Positions 1 through 8,489 of a DNA stretch of 64,000 nucleotides are shown in pieces. Both the position numbers and the translations under genes were made by a program. Below the pieces are notes generated by a model that searched no databases, was not told the DNA's origin, and worked only from the letters and a program-made list of their open reading frames with translations. How positions within the stretch are numbered: position 1 is the first letter of the stretch; every line of letters begins with the position of its first letter. The stretch is from Flavobacteriaceae bacterium LYZ1037 (GTDB lineage Bacteria > Bacteroidota > Bacteroidia > Flavobacteriales > Flavobacteriaceae): assembly GCA_003144015.1 (NCBI GenBank), contig QFWS01000002.1, positions 601,272-665,271 on the forward strand, read 5' to 3'.

Positions 1-1657
1 TGCGAACATTGGACCATGTGTTAGACCCTTTAATCAAAGCAATTTCTCCAGAAGCATTTGTTGAATACGTTTTACTACTTTGATTATCTTTATAATTTTT
101 ACGATACGTGATGTTAACTTGAAGATTGCTTAATGGTTTTCCGTTGTTTCTATCAATAAACTGATAGATTTGTTTGTCTTGTTCTGTTTTTTCAACAACA
201 GCAATGTTGGTCACCTGAAAGGTGTTGTATGCAAAGATGTTTTCTTTGTTATGGGTTTTTGCAACAATTAAATATCTGCCATTATCAAGCTTTGGCAATA
301 AGAGCTCGGTACAGTGTTGTTGAAAATCTAATTCGTTTTTTAGAGTGCTTTTCCAAGAGGTCTCTGCTTTTAGCTTGTTAATATAATCAAGCTTATCAAC
401 TAGATTATGGATTTTGTCGATGGCTTCAAACTGTTTTTCAAATATCTTATAAGCACTAAAATCTAGCTGCTCTAAATTTTTATACCTCACTAATATTTTA
501 GCATCTTGCTGAATTGGTAAATAGTTTTCAGCCTGTATATTTAAGGACTCTTGATGTATTTTTTTTAAAAGAATCTGTGCCTTCACAGCTGCATGACTCT
601 TAGGAAATTTGATGATAATACTCTGACATAGTTGTTCGGCATCTTTTATTTTCCAGCGATTGGTTTCATTGGTTATTGGCTGATAATCTTGCCCTTGTTT
701 ATAGTAAATATTGGCAATCTCAAAAGTATATAAACCAGAAGCTTCATGTGTTTTTATACGTTCTGCTTCTGTGGCATATGCTTGAATTAATAAGTTGTCT
801 TTATTTTTAAAGGTGGCATGTTCTTTTACAAAGTTGTATCGTAAAATATTAACGTCTGCCAACGCATCAGGTTTGTTGTCTTTTAGATGAAACCGAATTA
901 AATCTTGATATACTTTTAAAGCTTGTAATTCTAACGACGTGGAATCTTTTGAAGTGATGTTTAAATTTGAAAAAGTTTTGGAATCGCTTAAATAAGCGTC
1001 ATCATCAATTTCAAATTTATAAGCCGGTTTGGTAATGCTATTTTCAGAGGTTTGATAAAAACCAAGTGCATTATGTGCTAGCAAATCAAATAACGTTGGT
1101 CTGAATATTTTAGAATCTTTTTGTTCAAGCAGAATGCTGGAGTAGGTCTTTAAATTTTCTTGCTGAAGAAGTTCAGCATTTTTTAAAGAATTGGTATAAT
1201 GCAGTTGAATCTCAGTAAAAAGGGTTTCCAAATCCCAGGTTCTAAAATCAGTAGCAACAGTTTTATCAGCTACTTTGGTTCTATTGTAAAATTTGTATCT
1301 GTTCTGCTGAAAATATTGCCAATAGATAGTAGCCAGCATATTTTCTAACACATTCTTTATGGGAGCTTCGTTCTTAGAAATAGCAGTTTTAAAATCTGTT
1401 ACAACCTTTAGTTGCGCCTCTTCTTCAAGAATTAAGGCAAACTTACTTTTAAAAAGCAAGGTCTTTATTTGTTGAGGTTTGTTTTTGTCTTTGATGGCTT
1501 GAACGGAAATTTGTTCAACAATCTTTAAAGCAGATTTTGGTAAATCGTCTCTTTCAAAAGCTTCTACTTGTTTCCATAGCTTTTCATAATCATTGTTTTG
1601 AGCTTCAGAAAAATTTGAGAATAGTAAAACCATTAATATTGTAACGTAGTATTTCAT
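1..1657 (-). CDS. Bacterial alpha-2-macroglobulin family protein, N-terminal part (runs off the left edge)
   Basis: The reading frame is open from an ATG at 1657-1655 to the window edge, giving about 552 N-terminal residues. It starts with a signal peptide (MKYYVTILMVLLFSNFSEAQ) and then YEKLWKQVEAFERDDLPKSA, the opening typical of long Bacteroidota alpha-2-macroglobulin/MG2-domain proteins. A long helical, repeat-like region follows; near residues 485-545 an Ig-like segment (fragments YLIVAKTHNKENIFAYNTFQ and QFIDRNNGKPLSNLQVNITY) resembles the first macroglobulin domains. Family members are usually 1800-2000 residues and are thought to trap proteases at the cell envelope. The thioester/bait region lies outside the window, so whether it is an active trap cannot be judged. 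The assignment is by recalled similarity; the truncation is caused by the window only. Confidence 0.75.
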   Translation of the reverse strand, partial: MKYYVTILMVLLFSNFSEAQNNDYEKLWKQVEAFERDDLPKSALKIVEQISVQAIKDKNKPQQIKTLLFKSKFALILEEEAQLKVVTDFKTAISKNEAPIKNVLENMLATIYWQYFQQNRYKFYNRTKVADKTVATDFRTWDLETLFTEIQLHYTNSLKNAELLQQENLKTYSSILLEQKDSKIFRPTLFDLLAHNALGFYQTSENSITKPAYKFEIDDDAYLSDSKTFSNLNITSKDSTSLELQALKVYQDLIRFHLKDNKPDALADVNILRYNFVKEHATFKNKDNLLIQAYATEAERIKTHEASGLYTFEIANIYYKQGQDYQPITNETNRWKIKDAEQLCQSIIIKFPKSHAAVKAQILLKKIHQESLNIQAENYLPIQQDAKILVRYKNLEQLDFSAYKIFEKQFEAIDKIHNLVDKLDYINKLKAETSWKSTLKNELDFQQHCTELLLPKLDNGRYLIVAKTHNKENIFAYNTFQVTNIAVVEKTEQDKQIYQFIDRNNGKPLSNLQVNITYRKNYKDNQSSKTYSTNASGEIALIKGSNTWSNVR

Positions 1658-1770
1658 TTGTAAGATTTTGTGTCAGTAGCAAATCAAAATGTGTTCCAAA
1701 AAAAAACACAGCTATAATATTTGTACTTGCTAGTGTGAAAATAGACATTTTTTAAGTGATTAAGAAAGGT

Positions 1771-1778
1771 TACTTTTG
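1771..1778 (+). promoter_or_regulatory. -7 box TACTTTTG upstream of the TPR gene
   Basis: TACTTTTG matches the Bacteroidota sigma-ABfr -7 consensus TAnnTTTG. It lies 19 bases before the ATG at 1798 and inside the longest possible reading frame, which argues against translation starting at the GTG at 1756. No clear TTG -33 element is seen at the usual distance. Confidence 0.45.
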
Positions 1779-1797
1779 TTATTCCGACGATATGTAT

Positions 1798-2751
1798 ATG
1801 AACAGGTATGTTTTATTTTTACTATTTCCAATGTTGTGCGTTTCGCAAACAGCTTTCTATGAAGTTGAATTTCAAATGGAACAAAAAAACTATGTCAAAG
1901 CACAGCAATTAATCCAACCAGTGGTGCTTGAAAATCCAAATAATCTGGAAGCCGTAGAATTATTGGGTGATGCTTATGGCTATCAAGAAAAGTGGGATGA
2001 AGCTATCGGTCAATATAAGAAGTTAGTGGACTTAAAGCCCAAGGTAGCCAATTACCATTACAAGTATGGAGGTGCTTTAGGCATGAAAGCCCTTTCGGTA
2101 AACAAACTCTTAGCATTAACCTATTTAAGCGATATTAAAGAAGCCTTTTTAACGGCTGCAGCTTTAGATGAGAACCATATAGAAACCCGTTGGGCTTTGG
2201 TAGAACTGTACATGCAATTACCTGCTATTGTTGGAGGAAGTATTAGCACCTCAATAAAATATGCAAACGAATTAGAACAACTTTCCGAAGTCGATGGTTA
2301 TCTAGCCAAAGGCTATATTTATGAGTACGACAACGAGCCAGAACTTGCCGAATTATATTATAAGAAAGCCATTCATGTAGGAGGGTCTTTAACTTGCTAT
2401 ACTAAATTGAGTGAGTTTTACGAAAAACAAGATCAGCCAGAAAAAGCTATTATTAATATTGAGGAAGCTCAAGATAAATTGCAACGTAATGCTTTGCACT
2501 ATCAGTTAGGAAAGGTGTCTGCCGAATATAACGTACAGCTTTCTAAAGGTGAAGCTTGCTTAAAAAACTATATTAAAAATTATTCTCCTGAAGATGGTGT
2601 TCCCATAGCTTGGGCAAATTACAGATTAGCACAGATTTACAAAAATAAAAACAATAAAGCACAAGCCTTAGAGTACATCAACCTTGCTATTAAAGAACTT
2701 CCAGAGATTAAGGTTTTTAAGGAAGAACGTGAAATTATCTTGGCATTTTAA
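1798..2751 (+). CDS. Secreted/periplasmic tetratricopeptide-repeat protein
   Basis: About 317 residues. A short signal peptide (MNRYVLFLLFPMLCVSQ) is followed by TPR-like helical pairs, for example around NYVKAQQLIQPVVLENPNNL and KWDEAIGQYKKLVDLKP, and again near the C-terminus (NKAQALEYINLAIKELP). TPR proteins are protein-interaction scaffolds; no catalytic motif is visible, so the partner is unknown. The frame is open from a GTG at 1756, but a -7 promoter box lies inside that extension and the signal peptide begins at the internal ATGs (1792 or 1798), so 1798 is preferred. It stands divergently from the macroglobulin gene and 105 bases before mpl, which has its own promoter. Confidence 0.75.
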   Translation: MNRYVLFLLFPMLCVSQTAFYEVEFQMEQKNYVKAQQLIQPVVLENPNNLEAVELLGDAYGYQEKWDEAIGQYKKLVDLKPKVANYHYKYGGALGMKALSVNKLLALTYLSDIKEAFLTAAALDENHIETRWALVELYMQLPAIVGGSISTSIKYANELEQLSEVDGYLAKGYIYEYDNEPELAELYYKKAIHVGGSLTCYTKLSEFYEKQDQPEKAIINIEEAQDKLQRNALHYQLGKVSAEYNVQLSKGEACLKNYIKNYSPEDGVPIAWANYRLAQIYKNKNNKAQALEYINLAIKELPEIKVFKEEREIILAF

Positions 2752-2827
2752 TTTTTTTTTTAAATCAAAGACTCAATTAACAGCTAAACAACTGCCATTT
2801 TTATTCGCAAGTTAGTTTCAAAAAAAG

Positions 2828-2835
2828 TATCTTTG
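2828..2835 (+). promoter_or_regulatory. -7 box TATCTTTG of mpl
   Basis: Exact match to TAnnTTTG, 21 bases before the ATG at 2857. The alternative TTG start at 2833-2835 is the last three bases of this box, so it cannot be the true start if the promoter is used. Confidence 0.65.
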
Positions 2836-2856
2836 AAACCATTACAAATTACAACA

Positions 2857-4212
2857 ATGAACGTACATTTTATAGCCATTGGAGGCTCTGCCATGCATAA
2901 TCTAGCTCTGGCCTTGCACAATAAAGGATCTCAAGTTACAGGAAGTGACGACACCATTTTCGAACCTTCAAAATCCAGATTAGCAGCTAAAGGATTATTG
3001 CCTGAAGCCTATGGTTGGTTTCCAGAAAAAATTGCTGCGAACCTAGATGCCATAGTTTTAGGAATGCACGCCAAAGCTGATAATCCGGAACTTTTAAAAG
3101 CGCAAGAATTAGGCTTAAAGATTTATAGTTATCCAGAGTTTTTGTACGAACAATCTAAAAACAAAACACGTGTGGTTATTGGTGGAAGTCATGGAAAGAC
3201 AACCATTACATCCATGATTTTACATGTGATGCATTATCATAATCGCGATGTCGATTATATGGTTGGTGCACAACTGGAAGGGTTCGATGTCATGGTAAAA
3301 CTAACCGAAGACAACGACTTTATCGTTCTGGAAGGCGACGAGTATTTAAGCTCACCTATAGACAGACGTCCAAAGTTTCATCTCTACAAACCTAACATTG
3401 CCTTGTTAAGTGGTATTGCTTGGGATCATATTAATGTTTTTCCAACTTACGAGAATTACTTAGAGCAGTTTAGCATCTTTGTAGATAGCATTGTAAGAGG
3501 AGGAAGCATCACGTATAATGAAGAAGATGCCGAAGTTGTAAAAGTGGTAGAGGCAAGCTTAAACACCATTAGAAAGTTACCTTATCAAACACCTAATTAT
3601 ACTGTTGATAACGGACAAACCCTTTTGGAAACGCCTGAAGGGCCTTTGCCAATTGAAGTATTTGGAAAACACAACCTTAACAATCTAGCAGGAGCTAAGT
3701 GGATTTGCCAACATATGGGCATCGATGAAGACGATTTCTACGAAGCCATTGCCACCTTTAAAGGAGCTAGTAAACGTCTGGAAAAAATTGCTGAAAGCAA
3801 AAACGCTGTAGCTTATAAAGATTTTGCACATTCACCTTCCAAAGTGGAAGCCACTACAAATGCTGTAAAAGAACAATACGAAAATAGAACCTTGGTAGCT
3901 TGCCTAGAACTACACACCTATAGTAGTTTAAATGCTGAATTTTTAAAAGAATATAAAGGCGCTTTAGATAAAGCAGATGTTGCTGTTGTTTTTTACTCAC
4001 CACATGCTGTAGAAATTAAAAAGTTAGAAGAAGTCACCCACGAGCAAATTGCCAATGCTTTTCAGCGAGACGATTTAATTGTTTATACAAATCCCGAAGA
4101 ATTTAAAGGCTTCTTGTTTAAACAAAACTTTGAAAATAAAGCCTTGTTGTTAATGAGTTCCGGAAATTATGGTGGATTGGATTTTGAAGAAGTTAAAGGG
4201 TTGATTAAATAA
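2857..4212 (+). CDS. mpl: UDP-N-acetylmuramate:L-alanyl-gamma-D-glutamyl-meso-diaminopimelate ligase
   Basis: A 451-residue Mur ligase. In peptidoglycan recycling, Mpl joins recovered L-Ala-gamma-D-Glu-meso-DAP tripeptide to UDP-MurNAc in the cytoplasm using ATP. Visible marks are the N-terminal Rossmann-like start (FIAIGGSAMHNLALAL), the ATP-binding loop GGSHGKTTITS near residue 109, the EGDEY acidic motif of the central domain, and HNLNNLAGA near residue 272 at the start of the C-terminal domain. The length and the MHNLA motif fit Mpl better than MurC. The ATG at 2857 is preferred because the frame's earlier TTG start sits inside the promoter box. No hairpin terminator is seen downstream. 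Confidence 0.9.
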   Translation: MNVHFIAIGGSAMHNLALALHNKGSQVTGSDDTIFEPSKSRLAAKGLLPEAYGWFPEKIAANLDAIVLGMHAKADNPELLKAQELGLKIYSYPEFLYEQSKNKTRVVIGGSHGKTTITSMILHVMHYHNRDVDYMVGAQLEGFDVMVKLTEDNDFIVLEGDEYLSSPIDRRPKFHLYKPNIALLSGIAWDHINVFPTYENYLEQFSIFVDSIVRGGSITYNEEDAEVVKVVEASLNTIRKLPYQTPNYTVDNGQTLLETPEGPLPIEVFGKHNLNNLAGAKWICQHMGIDEDDFYEAIATFKGASKRLEKIAESKNAVAYKDFAHSPSKVEATTNAVKEQYENRTLVACLELHTYSSLNAEFLKEYKGALDKADVAVVFYSPHAVEIKKLEEVTHEQIANAFQRDDLIVYTNPEEFKGFLFKQNFENKALLLMSSGNYGGLDFEEVKGLIK

Positions 4213-4288
4213 TAACTCTCCATCATAGAATACTAATCTTATTTGAGTTTTCTCTTCTGGATTATGTACGTAATTGAACTTTCGTTAT

Positions 4289-5062
4289 TTAGTTTTTATT
4301 CAATTCCTTTATCTCATTTTCTAATAGTGAAATATTACTAGTGTTTAATTTTGAAAAAGCATCATAACTTTCCAATACAGAATTAAAGTCATACATTTTG
4401 TTGTCGACCATACCCTCAAACTTTACATCACTTAAAACTATTCTATTGTCAACCTTACTTAAATTACTCTTACCTAATCTGTTTTTTATAGCCGCAAAGG
4501 TTCCGTCTATTTGTCGTAAAGAAATATTATCATAGAGATAGGGCATTAAATTATTTTTATAATCATCTAAAATCAGTTTTTCAAAAAATAAAACATTATT
4601 AAAAGCATTAGGTACTTGATATAATTGATCACGCAAACTGTCTGATTGAATTAGTGAGACAATTCCTGAACTTAACGCTTCATCTAATGTAGAAGATTTA
4701 TAATTAAAACGTGGTGTATAAAGTAAATCATAAATCAATGAATCGACAGTTCTAATATTATTGTTCGTATATTCATCATTAAATAATATTATTAAATTTT
4801 CAGCGCTATTTAATAAGGAGTTTACTACTTGGATTCTAATTTTTAATTCTTCTTGATTTTGTTCACTTTCTACTAATATTCTCGACATTAACTTTAATGC
4901 ATCATTATCGCTTTTTCGTTTTGTATTCCAGTTATTAACCTGAAGTGCAATTAAAATTCCGATGACAACTAGTATGATTTCACCTATGGCATACTTTAAA
5001 TACTTTCCAGTTTTATTTTTGTCCATAAGGTTGTAACGTATTTTTCTAAAGTATTTTATCAT
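4289..5062 (-). CDS. DUF6090-family single-pass membrane protein
   Basis: About 257 residues. The N-terminus (MIKYFRKIRYNLMDKNKTGK) followed by one transmembrane segment (YAIGEIILVVIGILIALQV) and NNWNTKRK is the hallmark of the flavobacterial DUF6090 family, often present as several paralogues per genome. The remainder is a soluble, mostly helical domain with no recognisable catalytic residues. Function is unknown; the topology suggests a membrane-anchored domain. The longer frame from 5092 adds ten residues that do not belong to the family start, so the ATG at 5062-5060 was chosen. It faces mpl convergently across a 76-base gap with no obvious terminator. Confidence 0.75.
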   Translation of the reverse strand: MIKYFRKIRYNLMDKNKTGKYLKYAIGEIILVVIGILIALQVNNWNTKRKSDNDALKLMSRILVESEQNQEELKIRIQVVNSLLNSAENLIILFNDEYTNNNIRTVDSLIYDLLYTPRFNYKSSTLDEALSSGIVSLIQSDSLRDQLYQVPNAFNNVLFFEKLILDDYKNNLMPYLYDNISLRQIDGTFAAIKNRLGKSNLSKVDNRIVLSDVKFEGMVDNKMYDFNSVLESYDAFSKLNTSNISLLENEIKELNKN

Positions 5063-5390
5063 TGGTTTGTAGTTTTTAATAATGAAGCACAACGGATATA
5101 TATGAATCTGTTTTAATACTGAAACAAGTACAGCACATGTAAATTATATCATGGTGCGTTCACCTTTTGACAGATTGGAACTAAGTTCGGGATATTTTTT
5201 AAAAAGCAATAAATAGTGCCCGTAATTTGCTTTAAATCATCTGTTTACTAAGAAGAAACTTATAGTTTGCCCGTTTTTCACCTAGGTCTAGTTCGGGTTA
5301 ACTTCAAGTTTCTTTCTATTTTAGTTCAACTAAAGCTTCCAGTGTTTATAGAATTCTGCTTTAGAGCTTAAAAAAAAACAGCTTATTAAA
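5063..5390. other. Gene-free stretch between the DUF6090 gene and the PaiB-like gene
   Basis: 328 bases without a credible reading frame, tRNA or hairpin terminator. It should contain the promoter of the minus-strand DUF6090 gene, but no TAnnTTTG box was found. I see nothing else supportable here. Confidence 0.5.
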
Positions 5391-5984
5391 TTAAAACACG
5401 CTGTCCAAAAACGTTTTAATACTTTCTTGATTGGCACGTAACAATTCAGCCCTAGCATTAGCCATATCTTGTGGTTTTTTATCTTGAGAGAGCTTAAACT
5501 TACCTTCCCATGAAGTTATGTTAATTTCAAAACCTAACACATAGTTTATAAACTGATTCATTTTGTCATTGTCCATGTCTAAAACGTATTTGTATTCAGG
5601 AGCCTCCAAAAATTCTGTCATAGCAATCATAGACTGCTTTACGGTTTCTAAATTGGTTATTTCAAACGCAGTTCCAGTAACGTGGACTTTAATATAATTC
5701 CAGGTAGGTAATTGATTGGTGGTATAAATACTAGGCGAAATATAACACTGTGGACCAGAAAAAATAAGAGTTACAGGATGCCCCTTTTTTAATAATTCAG
5801 CTTGAGGATTGTTTCTATCTATATGCCCAATTAATTTCCCAGCCTCGTAAATTAATGGCAAATGTGTAACTATAGGGTTATTATCTTTTACAGAAATTAC
5901 GGTTGCTAACGGATAGGCTTTAACCACTTCAAGCAGGTGCGTCAAGTCGGTCTCTTGGTGATGTTTTGGTGGATAGGCACTCAT
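5391..5984 (-). CDS. PaiB-like FMN-binding split-barrel protein
   Basis: 197 residues beginning MSAYPPKHHQETDLTHLL. The order of motifs (YPLATVISV, IVTHLPLIYE, GHIDRNNPQ, VTLIFSGPQCYISPSIY, LPTWNYIKVHVTG) is that of the PaiB family of FMN-binding split-barrel proteins. Bacillus PaiB is described as a negative regulator of protease and sporulation genes; the biochemical activity in Bacteroidota is not established. The frame could extend upstream to 6044, but that would overlap the preceding gene by 58 bases; the ATG at 5984 lies 2 bases after that gene's stop, indicating a two-gene, translationally close operon. Confidence 0.85.
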   Translation of the reverse strand: MSAYPPKHHQETDLTHLLEVVKAYPLATVISVKDNNPIVTHLPLIYEAGKLIGHIDRNNPQAELLKKGHPVTLIFSGPQCYISPSIYTTNQLPTWNYIKVHVTGTAFEITNLETVKQSMIAMTEFLEAPEYKYVLDMDNDKMNQFINYVLGFEINITSWEGKFKLSQDKKPQDMANARAELLRANQESIKTFLDSVF

Positions 5985-5986
5985 AA

Positions 5987-6439
5987 TTAAACCCCAAATT
6001 GCGTTAAATGATGATCTAAATGTTTGTACTGCATTTTCCCCCATTGTTCCGTGTTAAAAGTCCCAAACATAGGATGTGCTGGCCAGTCTTGTTTATTTTT
6101 TTTTGTAGAAAACTCATTGATAATATGTACTAATTTATCCTTTTCAGCATGGAACTCATGGGTGTCTGTAATTCTAAATTCTTTTACAGTCCCTAGGTTT
6201 TTTTGCCAAGGTTTATCGTTATACATCACAGGTTTAAAAAGTTTAAACATGAGTTTTTTAGCAAAGCCTATTTGGGTGTTTAATTCTAAATTTCCATTGG
6301 CAACTTCTAATGGTTTTTGGCAATGAGTTAGCATTTGACCAACATCCATCGTTCCCCATTTTGGTTGCGATTTTTCATGGAGATTATTTATACGTTTTAT
6401 AATATCTGCTTGTGTATCAGTGTTAAATAAAGAGTTCAT
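5987..6439 (-). CDS. DUF1569 (DinB-like fold) protein
   Basis: 150 residues. The pattern WGTMDVGQMLTHCQKPLEVA near the start, the central PWQKNLGTVKEFRITD and the terminal WGKMQYKHLDHHLTQFGV match DUF1569, a small family related to the DinB/YfiT four-helix metalloenzymes. The histidines at about residue 38 and in YKHLDHH are the probable metal ligands (inference from the fold). Substrate unknown. It is first in a two-gene operon with the PaiB-like gene and is divergent from radC with a 49-base gap, so the two promoters overlap. Confidence 0.8.
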   Translation of the reverse strand: MNSLFNTDTQADIIKRINNLHEKSQPKWGTMDVGQMLTHCQKPLEVANGNLELNTQIGFAKKLMFKLFKPVMYNDKPWQKNLGTVKEFRITDTHEFHAEKDKLVHIINEFSTKKNKQDWPAHPMFGTFNTEQWGKMQYKHLDHHLTQFGV

Positions 6440-6476
6440 ATTAAAAGTTTTTATTGCAGTTGAAATTTACAATATT

Positions 6477-6484
6477 TATCTTTA
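6477..6484 (+). promoter_or_regulatory. Putative -7 box TATCTTTA of radC
   Basis: One mismatch from TAnnTTTG, with only four bases between it and the radC ATG at 6489. If used, transcription would begin at or next to the start codon, giving an almost leaderless mRNA. Confidence 0.35.
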
Positions 6485-6488
6485 CTAG

Positions 6489-7187
6489 ATGCAGGAAAAA
6501 CCAACATCCTTTTCTATAAAAAACTGGAATCAAGACGACCAGCCTCGTGAAAAACTACGCGATAAAGGTAAAGTCAATCTTAGCGATGCAGAATTGGTGG
6601 CAATTCTTATTGGTTCTGGAAGCAGAAATGAAAGTGCTGTAGACCTAAGTAAACGCATTTTAGCGAGTGCAGATAACAACTTAAATGCTTTAGGGAAATT
6701 GTCATTAAAACAGTTAATGACATTCAAAGGCATTGGAGAAGCAAAAGCTATAACCATTGCTGCTGCTTTAGAGTTAGGTAGAAGAAGAGGAGGAGAGGAA
6801 GTTGTCCAAAAAAAGAAAATAACCTCCAGTCAGTCGGTTTTTCAAATCATGCAACCCATTCTTGGAGAGCTGCCTCATGAAGAATTCTGGATTCTCTATT
6901 TAAATAATTCCAATAAAATCATTCAAAAAAACCAATTGAGTAAAGGTGGCATTACAGGTACATTGGTAGATGTACGCTTGGTTCTTAAAAATGCTTTAGA
7001 AGTTGGTGCAACTGGACTTATTTTGGTACATAATCATCCATCGGGTACTTTAAAGCCTAGTGAAGCCGACAAGCAAATTACACAAAAGCTGAAACACGCT
7101 GGAGAAAGTTTAGATATAAAAGTCTTGGATCACGTAATCGTAACCGAAAATGCCTACTTTAGCTTTGCTGACGAAAATATCTTTTAA
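6489..7187 (+). CDS. radC: RadC-family JAB/MPN-domain protein
   Basis: 232 residues: an N-terminal helix-hairpin-helix segment (LSDAELVAILIGSGSR and LMTFKGIGEAKAITIAAALE) and a C-terminal JAB/JAMM metal-binding motif, with H181 and H183 in HNHPSG and D194 ten residues on, the complete metal ligand set. RadC was historically linked to DNA repair, but its true enzymatic role is unsettled. Length is normal. The next gene's GTG start directly follows this gene's TAA, so radC leads a three-gene operon with the deacetylase-like and HAD genes. Confidence 0.92.
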   Translation: MQEKPTSFSIKNWNQDDQPREKLRDKGKVNLSDAELVAILIGSGSRNESAVDLSKRILASADNNLNALGKLSLKQLMTFKGIGEAKAITIAAALELGRRRGGEEVVQKKKITSSQSVFQIMQPILGELPHEEFWILYLNNSNKIIQKNQLSKGGITGTLVDVRLVLKNALEVGATGLILVHNHPSGTLKPSEADKQITQKLKHAGESLDIKVLDHVIVTENAYFSFADENIF

Positions 7188-8489
7188 GTGCTTTTAGTTT
7201 ATACCCATAAAATATCACCTCGATTAAAATATGCCTTTAAGCATATCTTTACAAGAATATTAGGCATTCCAGTTAATTTTACAACAACTATCGAAGATTT
7301 TATTGCTCACGACAGCTTAAAAATGTCTTATACCAGACAACCATTAAGTAACGAGATTTTTGTAAAAAGTCACGATATTTTATACGAACAAGGCCTTGAA
7401 GATGTTGAGATTCATGTGCAAGACTGGGAGGAAACCAAGTGTTTTTTTTCCAGTGGAGAAAAAAGTGCCATTCCTTTCGATATTTTTTCAGCTTCCTTCT
7501 ATTTGCTAAGTAGATACGAAGAGTATTTGCCACATGTAAAAGATGAGTATGGCCGATTTACAGCTCAGGAGAGTTTAGCGTTTAAGCATCATTTTTTGCA
7601 TCAACCAGTGGTAGATATTTGGGCTTATAAATTTAGAAAGGTATTAGAAGAAAATTTTCCAGATTTCGTTTTCCCTGAAAGACACTATGCCATAAAACCT
7701 ATTATCGATGTGCCATCGGCTTATAACTTCAAATTAAAAGGCATCTTAAGAACCTTAGGTGGAACCGTAAAAGATATCTTTAGTTTTAGTTTCAAGAAAC
7801 TGTATTACAGATATATGGTGCTTTTTGGTTTTAAACGCGATACTTACGATACGTTTAAGTACATTATTAACAAACAAAAACACAGCCAATTTAAGTTCCT
7901 GTTCTTTTTCTTAATTGGTGATTATTCAACTTACGACAAGGGAATTGATGCACAAAAGAAGAAGTTTATTTCGCTTATAAAACAAGTGGCAGATTATTGC
8001 CAAGTTGGTTTAAAAGCATCTTATTTTGCCTTAGAGGATATTGCTGTTTTAAAGAAAGAAAAGTTAAGAATGGAGTCTATTTTAAACACCTCTCTAACAG
8101 CTTCAAGGCATTCGTTTTCTAAATTAAATTTACCAGAATCCTATAGAAACTTAGTGGAATTAGAGATTTTAGAAGACTATACCATGGGTTATGTCAACCA
8201 CCCTGGATTTAGAGCAGGTACCTGTACCCCTTTTTTCTTTTACGATTTAGATTATGAAATTCAGACGCCATTAAAGATCTATTCCTACCATGTATTAGAT
8301 TATTCCTTACTAAAATACCATTCTCTTTTGGATAAAAAGAAGGCTTTAAACGAAGTTGTTTATCAGATTAAAAAAGTACGTGGAGAATTTGTTCCGGTAT
8401 TTCATAATTATACCTTTAGCGAAGTCGATAGATGGAAAGGATATAAAGAATTATTCAATATTATTTTAGAATCAACACATGAAGATTAA
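7188..8489 (+). CDS. Polysaccharide deacetylase-like protein (DUF7033 type)
   Basis: 433 residues starting MLLVYTHKISPRLKYAFKHI, matching a Bacteroidota family with an N-terminal DUF7033 region (IPFDIFSASFYLLSRYEEYL) and a C-terminal NodB-like deacetylase region (DYTMGYVNHPGFRAGTCTPF). The family is expected to act on cell-surface or envelope glycans, but the target is not known. The start is a GTG immediately after the radC stop codon with no spacer, and no better ATG exists nearby, so expression probably depends on translational coupling. The segment that should carry the first metal-binding Asp-x-Asp reads IDVPSAYNF, with Pro in the second position, so activity is doubtful. Confidence 0.75.
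   Translation: MLLVYTHKISPRLKYAFKHIFTRILGIPVNFTTTIEDFIAHDSLKMSYTRQPLSNEIFVKSHDILYEQGLEDVEIHVQDWEETKCFFSSGEKSAIPFDIFSASFYLLSRYEEYLPHVKDEYGRFTAQESLAFKHHFLHQPVVDIWAYKFRKVLEENFPDFVFPERHYAIKPIIDVPSAYNFKLKGILRTLGGTVKDIFSFSFKKLYYRYMVLFGFKRDTYDTFKYIINKQKHSQFKFLFFFLIGDYSTYDKGIDAQKKKFISLIKQVADYCQVGLKASYFALEDIAVLKKEKLRMESILNTSLTASRHSFSKLNLPESYRNLVELEILEDYTMGYVNHPGFRAGTCTPFFFYDLDYEIQTPLKIYSYHVLDYSLLKYHSLLDKKKALNEVVYQIKKVRGEFVPVFHNYTFSEVDRWKGYKELFNIILESTHED

Noticed and set aside
6024..6326. Plus-strand 100-codon frame opposite the DUF1569 gene
   Set aside because: It lies wholly within a convincing gene on the other strand and has a composition and sequence unlike any family.
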